DNA from: Takakia lepidozioides | Taxonomy: Eukaryota > Streptophyta > Takakiopsida > Takakiales > Takakiaceae | Assembly: GCA_030704615.1 (NCBI GenBank) | Contig: CM060731.1 | Location: 30,876,001-30,940,000 of the forward strand | Direction: 5' to 3' | DNA: 64,000 nucleotides | Shown here: one piece after another, positions 43,875 through 55,100 of the stretch | Position numbering within the stretch: the first letter of the stretch is position 1 | Layout: the number at the start of each line of letters is the position of its first letter | Notes under the pieces: generated by a model | Databases searched by the model: none | Seen by the model: only the letters and a program-made list of their open reading frames with translations | What the model was told of the DNA's origin: nothing | Made by a program: the position numbers and the translations under genes

Positions 43875-44120
43875 TCATGCTTCTGTTCCCTCATGGCAAC
43901 CAAATGTGCGAGCATCACTCGCGGAGTGGAAACAGTGCGAAGTCACTGGGATGTGTGGGACTTCCTCAGTGAGGTCAGAGCGTGCACACCAAACTGAATC
44001 CAATGAGGGCTCGGCATAGGCAGGGACAGCAACACATCCTAGTCCTACATAGTGTACTGGAGCCCTTGGCATGCAAATGGAAACTGCACTCCCAGACCCA
44101 TCCTTCCAGTTTCACCATAC
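43875..44120 (-). pseudogene. VPS13/VPS62-like exon, copy 2
   Basis: The second copy also follows a TTGGCAG acceptor. It encodes the same residues except for a few changes: VSICMPRAP (Trp to Cys), YAEPSLD and CARSDLTEEV. A small difference near 43905 changes the downstream frame. Copy 2 has Glu and Arg where copy 1 has Val and Leu. The missing tryptophan of the conserved SIW motif suggests loss of function. Confidence 0.4.
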
Positions 44121-44518
44121 CTGCCAACTCGGTGTTGATTTGGCATGAAATCAGCGTTCCCACTTCCGTGTTTGCATGAAGAGCTGACACTTCCCACCCT
44201 GTGTACTTATAGAGTTGGAACAAACTTATCACCCGGTTCCAGTATTGGAAAGAAGGTAGTAGTAGTGGTCTGTACTAACCAGAAGACTGAATGTTCCAAA
44301 GATATCACACTGCATAACTTGGAAGGAATATTTACAGTTCTGAACTGCACAGCTTTTATTCATGAAAGTTCCTTAAGCTCTGCATGCAGATATGAGAGGA
44401 AACCAACTGTGTGTCTCTCTGTTTACAACACAAAAATTGTGAGGGTTCTATGATGTTTGAATATGACACGATTGACCTAACTTGGGGATCTTGCCAAGGT
44501 TCCTGCACTCCACAATGC

Positions 44519-44809
44519 TTAAGCGAAATTTCCAGACAAGATCCGTCTGGGTTTCACAGTACCTTCATGCTTCTGTTCCCTCATGGCAACAAATGTGAGA
44601 GCATCACTCGCTGAGTGGAAACAGTGCGAAGTCACTGGGATGTGTGGGACTTCCTCAGTGAGGTCAGAGAGTGCACACCAAACTGAATCCAATGAGGGCA
44701 CGGCATAGGCAGGGACAGCAACACATCCTAGTCCTACATAGTGTACTGGAGCCCTTGGCATCCAAATGGAAACTGCACTCCCAGACCCATCCTTCCAGTT
44801 TCGCCATAC
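44519..44809 (-). pseudogene. VPS13/VPS62-like exon, copy 1
   Basis: After a TTTGCAG acceptor the exon reads VWRNWKDGSGSAVSIWMPRAP, then VHYVGLGCVAVPAYAVPSLD, then VWCALSDLTEEV. The phrase 'VSIWRP..P.GYv.LG.va..g...P' is shared by the VPS13 adaptor region and plant VPS62/DUF946 proteins, which act in lipid transfer at membrane contacts or vacuolar sorting. Frame continues to a stop at 44519, with a possible GTACTGTG donor before that. No neighbouring exons of such a gene were found on either side, so this is probably an orphan fragment. Confidence 0.45.
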
Positions 44810-45208
44810 CTGCAAAGGAAGAGCAGCACACACACGCAAAACCAAAAAAGAAGAGTCAGATGCTGCATCCGCAAGACAGCAACCTTCACATCCGCGCTGG
44901 CGGCAGCTGTCTACCACCCTGTCGTCAGTTACTTTGTACGTGGAGGATTACTTCATGTACACGCCAGCCTCACCCACCGATACTCGTAAATCCGCCAACC
45001 CAGGCAGACGAGGATAAAGTGAACTCTTTGGCAAATAGATGCAGTCAATTGGGAGGGGAAAGAATGGGGAGAGAATGGGGAGAGAATGGGGAGAGAATGG
45101 GGAAAGGATGAGACGAATTTTGATACCCCAGGGAGAAGAACAACAGACAGAAAAGGGAAAAGAACATCTGGATTTACCCTTCTCATGAGGCCTTACATAT
45201 GTCCAATT

Positions 45209-46925
45209 TCATTCCAAACCAAGAATGTGCTGCAACTCTGCATGCTCTCTCTTGCAATCTTCAGAGCTCTTGATGTCCCGGGAAAACCCGAAATCAATCA
45301 AACGAACTTCCCGTCCTTCACCCAATACCAAAATGTTGCTTCTCCGGATGTCCCCATGAAGTATGCCAGAGTTATGTACGACCCGAAGGGCTTCAACTGT
45401 TGCACTCACAACTTCTGGGGTCACCTTTCCTGGACAAAACCATGCATCCAATAGATTAGCACCCTACTAGAATGCTAGGTAATTTTGAAACAGACAAATG
45501 ACAATATAACAGGACAATTATCTCATTGTATGTACAACCTTACCAAATCCAAGTTCATGACCTTTTGATAAGGTCTGTCGCAATGTACACTATCGTGCCA
45601 TTCACAGTTGTCCCGTACGAGATAAGAGCTGGGACGATAGTCCCCCAATACTTCCTTAGCTTCTGATAAACACAAATCTCATTTATGAGAGCCTGCACAA
45701 GCAAACACATAATATGAGCCAGCAAAACTAACATAGAACAGATTTCTGAAAGAAGGAGATGCCAGCAAAACTAACATAGAACAGATTTTTGAAAGAAGGA
45801 GATGCCAGCAAAAGTGAAAAGGCTTACCATTGCACGTTCTGAGCCTTTCGGTGCGAGTTTGACTACCACCAGGTGGCTCTCAACCCTGCCATGTACGGCA
45901 GCCCCGCTCCATCCCACAGCAAAGGGGTGCCTCGCCAAATGCAACCTGCTTGCAGGTATGTCCGTCATTGTCGGACATTGACTCCTTGTCCTGAAATCAC
46001 TCCTTGTCCTTTTGCTGGGGGGGTAGCTTGGTCGCTCAGATCTCTGGGATCGATAATTTGGATCTGCATTGCTACCTGGGTCACCTGGGTCTTGGCTGGA
46101 TCCTCCTCCGTCATCACCTCCCCGGTCTGAGGGAGAAAATGTCTCCAAATGCGTTGGAAATTCGAATAAGCTCATGTCCTCCAAAGCTGACTTGATGAGC
46201 CACGCAAGGGCAGCGACCAATGTCGGATCGTCCCCGGTCCAAGAGATCCCGTCACTGATATATAAACGACGCTCTACATGCTGCAGGAGAAAAGTCCAAT
46301 CCAGCGTTGATACCATTCCGTAACCAACCTTCCTGTCCAACATATAGTTGTACACTTGCAAAACAGCGTTATACATGTGTCTCTGCCTATCTTGCAAAGT
46401 TGGAGCACGTAGAGAAGCCTCGTACAGGCTAGGGATAGCATTAGTTGTGCTACTAGAAAATCCTAGTTTCTTCACCTCTCCTACCATGAGGTATTTTTCA
46501 TCCTTTACGACCACAAGGTCAGCATATGAGGTGCGTCCTACGGTCGCAGGGAGCTCACGTATGTGCTCATCTGGACCGGTTGCTGCTGCTGTTCTGAGAT
46601 GGCTCTGACTCCCAGAGTGATCGTTCAAATGAACCTCCATGGATCCATACTTCAGTTTCAGAAACGAAGCCACACAGCTGACAACATTATAGCAACCAGC
46701 CTGTGTATCCGCCTCACTGGTAGGACGAGTCTGTACTGGATTTTGAATGACCTTGTACACGGGACGCGCTTTTTCTGCTGCCAAAACATAGTCTCGAGTT
46801 GGTTCCCCGATCTCCCAACGCTCTTTTGCCTCTGGAACCCATTCCCCAGTCCTTGCTGAGCTTGAGCTGTGCCTGAGCCTAGTGTAGGTGTACCAAGAAA
46901 GTTTGGCAAACTTTGTTGTAGCCAC
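45209..46925 (-). CDS. PD-(D/E)XK nuclease and protein kinase fusion, Crinkler-like
   Basis: Three exons: 46925-45828, 45692-45544 and 45429-45209. Residues about 72-245 form a PD-(D/E)XK restriction-endonuclease fold, with YADLVVVKDE (Asp136) and MVGEVKK (Glu150-Val-Lys152), then QVYNYMLDRKVGYGMVSTLD and LYISDG. These phrases are common to Crinkler-type and fungal nuclease-kinase proteins. A Ser/Arg/Pro linker follows. The kinase starts at VGWSGAAVHG with VVVK (Lys356), then NEICVYQKL (alpha-C), HGDIRRSNIL in place of HRDxxxxN, and IDFGFSR (DFG). It ends soon after the activation segment, so the C-lobe is short. One single-base frameshift in exon 2 (near 45560, an A-run) separates TDLIK from GHELGF. 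The start at 46925 is a GTG, so a further upstream exon is likely. Confidence 0.7.
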
Positions 46926-48033
46926 TTTTTCTCAGTGAGATTGCCTGCACGAGAGCACGAGAGGCACGGTCAGAAAGAGTTTGAAGCAAGAAACCTGTCA
47001 TTGCACACCTGGCCTAGCACTTCCTTTCCTGTCCAAGCATGCAGACATTGGAAGAAAGAGAAAGCTCCATAGCATATTGAAAAGGGCCTTTCTTGGCCAT
47101 TTTTCCTGAAAGTCCCCTATATTCCTGATCAGACCATTGAGCAGAGTGGAAGCCAGAAAGACTTGACAATTCCCAAACATTCAGAGCTGCACACCATTGG
47201 TGGCTCAGAAAATCAAAGAGCTTCTTCACTCAAATGCCCACTGATTTTCCCACCTAACTTCCTCTTCTTCCTTGGGGATGAAGTCATTCTTGATGTTGAA
47301 TCTCCTCTGGAGTCTTACGTTCAATCCTATCATCGAGAGTCTGCTGTGTCAAGTCCAGAAGGTGTTTGATATTGAGAGAGCTTGCTGCCTGTTCACATAC
47401 AAGACAAACCCCAGTAAGTTCCATACTCTTGAGTAATAACACTTTGGCTATGCTCTTCAAGCGCTAGGACTAAGAATAAGAGGGACATCACAGTTCGCCC
47501 AACAATCAGTGCTTGACCAGAGTAGAAGAGGAAATAGAGAGGCGTATAACTCAGTCCATCAATTCTAAGAAGATTTTTCCTTGACAGTCACTATGGGGAG
47601 GGGAGGTTTCTGGTCGGTCACTACAAACAAACAAAATACATCGTGTAGCGGAATCTGTAAACATCACAGGGCGGCTGACCTCACGCCACATACACCCATG
47701 TTGAAATCCAAACTCACATAGCAATCTAGGGGTAAGACCTTGTAGAGTGTGCAATTCGACAGCACTACAACTTCGGTACATAGCAACAAGGACACCCAAC
47801 ACCGTAAAACATCTTCCAAGCATCCTTCATCTTCTCTGTCACCCAGAACTTTCCTTAAACCAACTGTATTTCAGATTCCCGAGAGTATTTAGAAGAGCCT
47901 CTTCATACTCATGCACCATTTCCGGGTAATGTGCAAAGGTGCTCTCGCGGGTCTCCGATTCATAGGTCATGTAACGTACGTTCTAAGAAGTGCCTATGAA
48001 GTGCCTATGAAGACCCAACAGAAGAGCGCTTAC
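46926..48033. other. Spacer; possible unassigned exon
   Basis: On the minus strand at about 47836-47970 an open stretch reads YMTYESETRESTFAHYPEMV, then HEYEEALLNTLGNLKYSWFK, before a stop. It looks protein-like but I do not recognise it. It could be an upstream exon of the nuclease-kinase gene or a chance frame. The expected second half of SKP1 was looked for here and not found. Confidence 0.3.
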
Positions 48034-48333
48034 CAACATTAGACCATATAGAGTTGCCTGATGAACATCCACGAACTCTTGATCCCACGCCTTGATTTCA
48101 TCCTCGGGAGTGGCTGGCTTGTCATCACCGGCCTTCTGATTGTCCATGTGATACTTGCAATACTCAATAACCTTGGCCAAAATCTTACCGCGCACAGTCG
48201 GCAGAGGGATGGGATGATCCATGCCAGTTTCTTCTATCATCTTCTTCACAAACTGAGACTCCAAGGCCACGGCCTCCTCCACCTCAAACATCTCATCATC
48301 CGAGCTCTTCAACTTCACCTTCTTCTCCGCCAT
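48034..48333 (-). CDS. SKP1: SKP1, first exon only
   Basis: The exon encodes 100 residues: MAEKKVKLKSSDDEMFEVEE, then VALESQFVKKMIEETG, PIPLPTVRGKILAKVIEYCK, DEIKAWDQEFV and ATLYGLML. This is the BTB/POZ-like fold of SKP1, the adaptor that links CUL1 to F-box proteins in SCF ubiquitin ligases. It ends in phase at a GTAAGC donor. The second half (usually AANYLNIKxLLDLTCQ to the NxWAFE end, which binds F-boxes) is not seen within 3 kb downstream. A nuclease-kinase gene on the same strand begins at 46.9 kb instead. Either the intron is very long or the gene is truncated. Upstream of Met1 the same frame is open back to 48429, but MAEKK is the family start. Confidence 0.8.
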
Positions 48334-51300
48334 GGCAACGTTCGTTCCGCTCCTTGCAACGAAGCCGTGAATGCTCTGCAACCAAACCTTAGAGCCGCGA
48401 ATTGTGAGCAACACCAGAGTGGGATGCACGCAAGCAAAGTGATGCGCATGCGAGCCCAGCGAGGGAGGACGGGGAGGTCGCGAGGGAGGCCTGCACTCAC
48501 GCAGTTTTGGCAGATACCCTGGACATTGGAAAGGTTGAGTTCATCCCGCAGGAACTCTGCCATCCTTAGTACTGTTACTATCAACGTACACAGGAATAGC
48601 CAACAAGGATTTGCCTGAAAACTCCAACAGGAGTTATGATGGACATAGTTCATCAACCGCTGTTACTCCCCTCCTCGCCCTCCTTTAATTTCCTGGATCA
48701 ATTGCAATTGTTCTGCCTGTCCAACTCACATCAAGTTGCCCCCAAACCCACTCACAACCTCATTTCCACCTCATATACATTCTTCGAACAAGCGTGCATG
48801 CTCCCACATCCATTAATTACAGTATGGAACTGCCACCCAACAACCAAGCTATTCCATCCTTCTGAGGCAGCTCTAAGTCCAGGTAGTACCAGTAAGAGCC
48901 TCCTCAAATCGCAGAGTTTCTCGTGAACCTGAGCCCGATGCGTCAGTGCCTTGATGTATTTTGCATCTAGTTCAAGTGCTTTGTGCTCTCTTTCACTGCT
49001 CCTTCATAGTTCTTCTGCAGAGCATAACCCAACCACAAGCCTTGTCAAGCTGCCTCGTGGTTGGCAACAAAACTGCAAAGCAATAACACCCGTATGACAT
49101 TTCACACCTTTGCACAATCATCCAACATGCCAGTTCCATGACACATGGCTTCCTGGATGTGATCTTACTTTTACACTAGTGGTTCAAGAGAAAGGGATTG
49201 CCGTTCAAAAGACACAGTTGATTGGCTTCATGTGATTAGATCATGGAAGTAATCTTCGCAGTCAGCTACAATATACAACACTTAATATGTGAACTAGATT
49301 CAGTGTATTAGATAGATGTCCATGATTTTGGTGAGAGAAAGAAATGAGAATGACCCATACTGTAATCCCTGATCCCCCTAGTCTCTCTCTTTCCTCTCCT
49401 TTCTCTAAGATACGATCTCATCAGCTGTTAGTATTTCCAAACAGAGAGTCAACCAACAATGCCCTATAGACTGTCACTCAGGAATACAATGTCCAGATAA
49501 TGACATTAAGTCTCTCTGGAGTACAAGGGCAGTTCTTCTTTTCCTCTGTTTGTTCCTTGTTTCTGGTAAGTGCACAGGCAAGCCTCTAGAAACACTCAAA
49601 CCAACACATTCTTTGTAGATAAGGATTTAGTACCTTAAGGTGAGCAGAAGCTTCTTCTGTGCTAGTAGTTTCAGCTACAAATCAGCACCATGTTTGCCCT
49701 ATGGAATTTCAGCAGGGTCCCTGCATCACCACCACAGTCACCTCTAAGAAGTCATAATAATGAAAAGAAGGGCCACCGAAGACGAAAGACGAGCCCCACA
49801 CCGACCTACTTACCTACATTATCCTCCAGTATAGTATGAGCCTCAAGTGTGGAAAATACAGTTGCACATGATTATGTTGTGATACTGCATACATTCAATT
49901 TTCAACATGCGTTACAGTTCGCTCAACAGATGAAATTGATATGCCTATAAGGGAAGACATGGGAAGTATCTTACTTCACACCATAGACACCATGACCCGC
50001 TTTCCCTGAAATACCAGAAAAAGCCTCCCTGCATCATACATGCTTTCATACTAACTAGATCATGCTTGCCGTGCCCTTCAGGGAATACAGCAGTTGCTTT
50101 GGCAGGCAATTCTGAGGAAGGCAATTCTAGGCAAAGGTCAACACCTCTCCCTCACCGTTCCTCCTCCAACAAGCCTGCCCTCCTTCGCTGCACTGCATTG
50201 CCTCGCAGTCTCGTCTCCGTTAGCTCGCCGTTAGTGCGTCGGTCGTTAGCAACCGATGGCATGTCCCGATCATTGCCAACCCACCGGTTATCCCCGGTGG
50301 CTCGCCTTCCTTTGGCAATGGTATCACCTAGTCCAGAGTGTTTGAAGGCAACAAGTAATTTGAACAAGTTGATTTGAGCCTACGATCAAAGTCAAGGCGT
50401 AGTAATGGGAATTATGGAAGTGCTAGGGTGTACTTTCTGTCATACCCAAAGGAAACATTGGCCCAATTGCCTCTCTGTAGGATGTGGGATGCCACTACAA
50501 TAACTTAATGTTGTTTGCTTTGGACTTCAACTATACTTCACTCTTGTTCACTACATGGGAACAAAAATATTACTCGTCATTGGTGTGAGCCTCTAAAGAA
50601 TTTTGTCATATATGCAGTTTGAAGAATGATTCATTCACTAGGTCTTGTTTGGCATGATGGTTACACACTGGCTTGGGGCCAAACTGAAGAAACATGGAAG
50701 GTTGGGGTGGTCCCAAATTTTGGGCAGTGCCGAAACCTGTCTAGGTCAAAAAAGGTGTCCACTAAAGGCCGTAGGGTGAAGTGATACCGTAAGTTGAGCT
50801 TGCTTTGGCTCTCTCTCTCTCTCTCTCTTTAAGTCAAAATGTATGAAACAAGTGATGATGCTGGCTGCCATTCTTCTCTTGGGAGCCACCACCATGGATC
50901 ATAAAACCTCCACTCTAACCAAGCTGGAATGCATACTTTGGGTGGGTTCTCACCATTCCAATTTGCAGGGGCTTCACTGTAAATAGCTCTAGTTTATCCA
51001 CAGGAAAAAGGTTCCAAAAACTACAAACAAGGAAACCTGAAGTGCTAGTGTTGCAAGAAGAGCGCGCTTTGTAGAATCCATGGTGGGTGTAGTGGGACGT
51101 TAGAGAGATAGGAGAGAGCGCATGAGTGTGGGAAAGGAAACTTGAAATTCGGGCAAGTGTAACCTGAATGGTCGGCGAGCTCAGTGCTGAGGCAGGGCCA
51201 TGGTGACCTAAATGAGAAGTGGGTCCGTAGGGATCCAAAATGGTGGTGCAAGTGTGTATTCCTGGCTGCCCCCAGTGTGTACTGGCCCTTAGATTTGGAA

Positions 51301-52147
51301 TCAGATGGAATATATATATACTTCTAATGTGTATCTTGATCGACACAGACTGGTGGGTCCACATGCAAAGTGGCGCTTTGCTACTCGACTAAGATTCTAG
51401 AATGCATTTCTCAATTGGAGACTTTTATAAGATGCACCTACACTTGCACAGCTGTTTAGGACATCTGCACTTGTCACCTGCTTTGTTCCTGATGAGCTCA
51501 GAAAACACCTGAAAACGTTTTAGTTACCGCAGAATTGTCTGAGGTCCAAATGAATAATTACAGTGCGCTCTTTACTGAAGCAACTCTCAATTGTTTTTGC
51601 CTATCTTTCCATGTTTAGCTAGTTGCAGACAATATGCAAAAAACCCCAACCAAACAGACTATCTGGCTCTAAATTGCTGACTATTGCTTGCAATTCCTGC
51701 AATGACCAAAATGTGGTCACCAAGCTGTGCACAAGCACCTTGCTCCTTTGTTGCTCCATGACAATCTACAGCAAGTAGCCTTTGCTTCCAGACATTCTTA
51801 TCAAGTTCAATGTATACATTCATTTTCAGACTAGCTGTTGTTGAGAAAAGATCTTGCACTTCTTAACCACAAACAACAAAAGTCTTCCCGTCATCCCATT
51901 TGGTTGGGAGAGTAACTCCCATTCCTCCTAGGAATTGCACTCCTGAAGGGCTTCACTTGGTTCTAAGATGTTGTCACAGAATGCCAAACAGGACTTGTCA
52001 AGACTGCCTGAGAATATAAAGCAAGACCGACACACCCGTGTCTGGTACAAATCACCATGTACAATCGTAGGATGATTCCAAAGTTGAGCTGCTTCTCACC
52101 ACCGGCAACAAAAACTTTGGTGGAGTGATTGCACTATGCAGCAGCTG
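48334..52147. other. Long spacer with simple repeats
   Basis: Contains the SKP1 promoter and 5' UTR near 48334-48450. A (CT)n run lies at 50811-50829, inside the SINE-like repeat at 50740-50832. Frames such as 50066-50377 on the plus strand and 51364-50915 on the minus strand show no domain. No gene is recognised in nearly 3.8 kb. Confidence 0.45.
50740..50832 (+). repeat. SINE-like short repeat, copy 1
   Basis: The stretch includes 'gtgtccact', 'gccgtagggtgaagtga' and 'gcttgctttggctctctctc'. It matches the repeat near 55150-55240 in order and spacing. 'GGTGAAGTG' resembles the A box of tRNA-derived SINEs and the CT run could be a variable tail. No B box was identified. Confidence 0.35.
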
Positions 52148-55100
52148 TTATTCGTCATCGTCATCATCGCCATCTTGCTCATAAATTGTGTACTCAGCAT
52201 CTTCTTCAACTCCCCCAACATCCGTTGCCTGCACATTGCCAGGCTGTTGACCTTTGGCGAAGGGAAATCTCCGCAGTAGCTCATGCAGAAATCCATCAGG
52301 TATTTTATCCGTAGGATCCATGACTGAATCAATGTCAGGAGAACACTCCTCAACATAGGCGAGACGGGACATATAGCATTCACAACAGCAACTATGTTAG
52401 CTATAACCATACCCCTGAGGGCTTAATCTTCCAGATACTCACCCTCCTAGACAGATGTAAAGTTCCCAAGCAGAATGGGATAGAACCAAGCCTGAAATGT
52501 CAAAGGTCCCCCACTCAGCCAACGAAACTTGCATGGCATCGAGTGTGGATGTAGCGTCTAGCATGGATGGCATACCAAAAGGAATGAAGTTCATTCCGTT
52601 GTGAATACAAACACAGAGAGCCAGCAAGACATGGCATAATAGTGCACATGAACAGGGGGAGGGACAAGAGGGCAAGAGATTGCATGAGAAAGCAGAGGGA
52701 CATAATGTAGTGCAACCAAAAGAAACATGACAAAACTAGAATCAAAAGATGAGGATACAGGCACCCACATTCCCTTGGCTTCCATCCTGCAAGACAAAAA
52801 GGAAGTAAGGATTTCATGATCCAATGGAGCAACACCCATATTCCCCCAACAGCACGCCTCACTGAAGCCTTCCACCCAGCACAAACAATACGACACCATT
52901 GAAATGATCATTCCATGTCCTGATCTGCTGGCCAATTACTGCGAAATGTGGCATGCCTCTTCAACTGATCGGTATAGGTTTGATGTCCACGTGCGTCACA
53001 TAGCTCAAGCTGACTAGTCCAATTCCCAAATTCACGGCCGCTTGAGATGCACGTACCTTAGGCTGCTGTCCCATTTCTATTTCCTCTTCATCATATTCTT
53101 CCATTTCTTCTTCCTCTTCTTCCTCCTCATCCTCCTAGGACAAGTATGGGAGCACTTAGTTGTCAACACAGTAAAGCTTTGCAGATGCCACCATAGTTTT
53201 ACAGCTGGAAGGTGAAATCAAAATCCAGTCAAGGTTTTCAGCAGGGCATGTCCTTTCAGACCCCAGCCCTCAAGTCAGACCCCCAACGAAAAGGACCATG
53301 GATCCTTTGCCAACATGCACTCCCTACGCCAAATCTAGCTGGTTGACATTCCTCACTGAAGAACAGAACCCAGTGCAATTGTGGTTCTAAACCACTCAAG
53401 GGCCTCATGCATGCATCGGCTGATTAACATTCCAGCCAATGCGCTTGCTAAGATTCAGCAGATATTAGTAAAAAATAATTGAGGCCCACAAAAGTATTTT
53501 TTATGTACTTAGGATAGCTGTAGTGATGTGGGCCCCACAGCCTCATGCTGAACTATTTTGAGATTTAGTTGAACACAGAAACACACTTGAGCATCCACAA
53601 TGTCAATAATTCACACAGTAAATCAAATTTCTGGCCGTGACAGACCATGAAACAAGATAGATTCCACATAAGCCTGTGAAAGTGCATTGTGTTCTGTAGT
53701 TCAAGCTAATATTCACCAGACAATTATGTCCAACGACTAACCTCTTCCTCATCAGGGTCCTCTTCTTCCTCTTCTTCCTCATCATCCTCCCCTTTGTGTC
53801 CACCAACCTCCCCCTCTACATCATCTTCATCTTCATCTTCATCTTCCTCATCAAATCCCGCATGTCCGTGTAGCGCCCCCATTTCCCCTTCCTTCTCTGC
53901 CACTTTGCCTGCAATTGGTCTGAAGGAGAATTCCTCCAGATGGTACTCTACAAGGCCAAGTCGTTTGCCTCTGCTGAACGTCAAAGAGACCATGAAGTTT
54001 ACAAACAACATGGACATCAACTGCATCCCATTCCCTATGCATAACACATAATTTGATGGGGCTCACCAGACTAAGAAAACTTAAAATAAAAACAGCCATT
54101 CTCATACTGAAAGGGTCCATGCACTTCCATGCACTTCAGCAATATCTGGCAATATGAGAGGTTCTGGAAAGGAATAAGACAAGTGCTTTTATGCCTTGTC
54201 CTTAAATAGGCAAGTGTGTTGAAGTAGGTCACAATGGAGTGCCAACTTGAAGAACTTGGTCCATTCGTCCCTGGAGCATGCATCCCAGATTTGATGTAAT
54301 ATGGGAGCTCACAGCACTCCACCAGATCAAGGAGCAGAAATTTGCAAGAGTTACGAAGTCTCCATCATCCTTCAAGCAAGGTACTTTTGCATAGGTAAAT
54401 ACTACCACAAGAAAGAGACTACTGTGCTCTATGCAAATGTTTACCTGCTGGTGTAGGTTCAGGTGGAGAAGCATCAAGCACAGCAACTTTCCGAACAGTG
54501 CCCCTTTGATCCTGTCCATGTTGGCTGCCAACCTCAGCCTCAGCCCCAAGAGCAAGACGGGCTTCTGACAGAGACTTGAAACGCTGCAAGCTCCTGGCTT
54601 CTACACGCTCAAGCTCCTGTGCAACATCACCAGGCATAAGGCCCAGAAAGCGCACTCGTACATGCTGCCGCAGCCTCTCCAGCGTGGCGCGTCGGAACCA
54701 CCCTGTGTATTCCTGAAAGGAACAACGTGTAAAGTAGCTCAAGTTTCTTAAGCTCCGGTTCTAAGCACCTCTCCCTCTCCTACCCCTTTCAAGCCGGCAA
54801 TCTGGCCTGTAGTAGGTAACCCACAGAAAGAGGGAGACAGACAGCTAGGCTTACACGCCCTCCACTTTTCTGCTCCATGCATACAGGGCAGAGTCCATGG
54901 CCAAAAGGCTACAGCAAACCAGGCCTAATCACCAGATTTCCTCTTTCTCTAACCCTGGGATGTTATAAAGTATCTTTCTTTGTGCTGTGCTGGCAGTGGA
55001 ACTAGTCATAGAGAGCAAATATTACAGCTAGACAGCTGTAGAAATAGTGTTGGAATTACCTTCTACTTTCTAGTATAACGTGGCCAGCAAGGACATTAAA

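Larger units (their letters stand above)
43599..44810. repeat. Tandem duplication, about 680-bp spacing
   Basis: About 520 bp beginning 'ccagaagactga.tgttccaa' at 43600 is repeated from about 44279 with few differences. One is an 11-bp insertion (acagttctgaa) near 44334 in the second copy. Each copy carries one exon of a VPS13/VPS62-like gene on the minus strand. The two copies differ at only a few percent of positions, so the duplication is fairly recent. Confidence 0.85.

Noticed and set aside
53794-54051. Ser-rich plus-strand frame
   Set aside because: It is the antisense of the Glu/Asp-rich exon of GTF3C5, which has proper splice sites.
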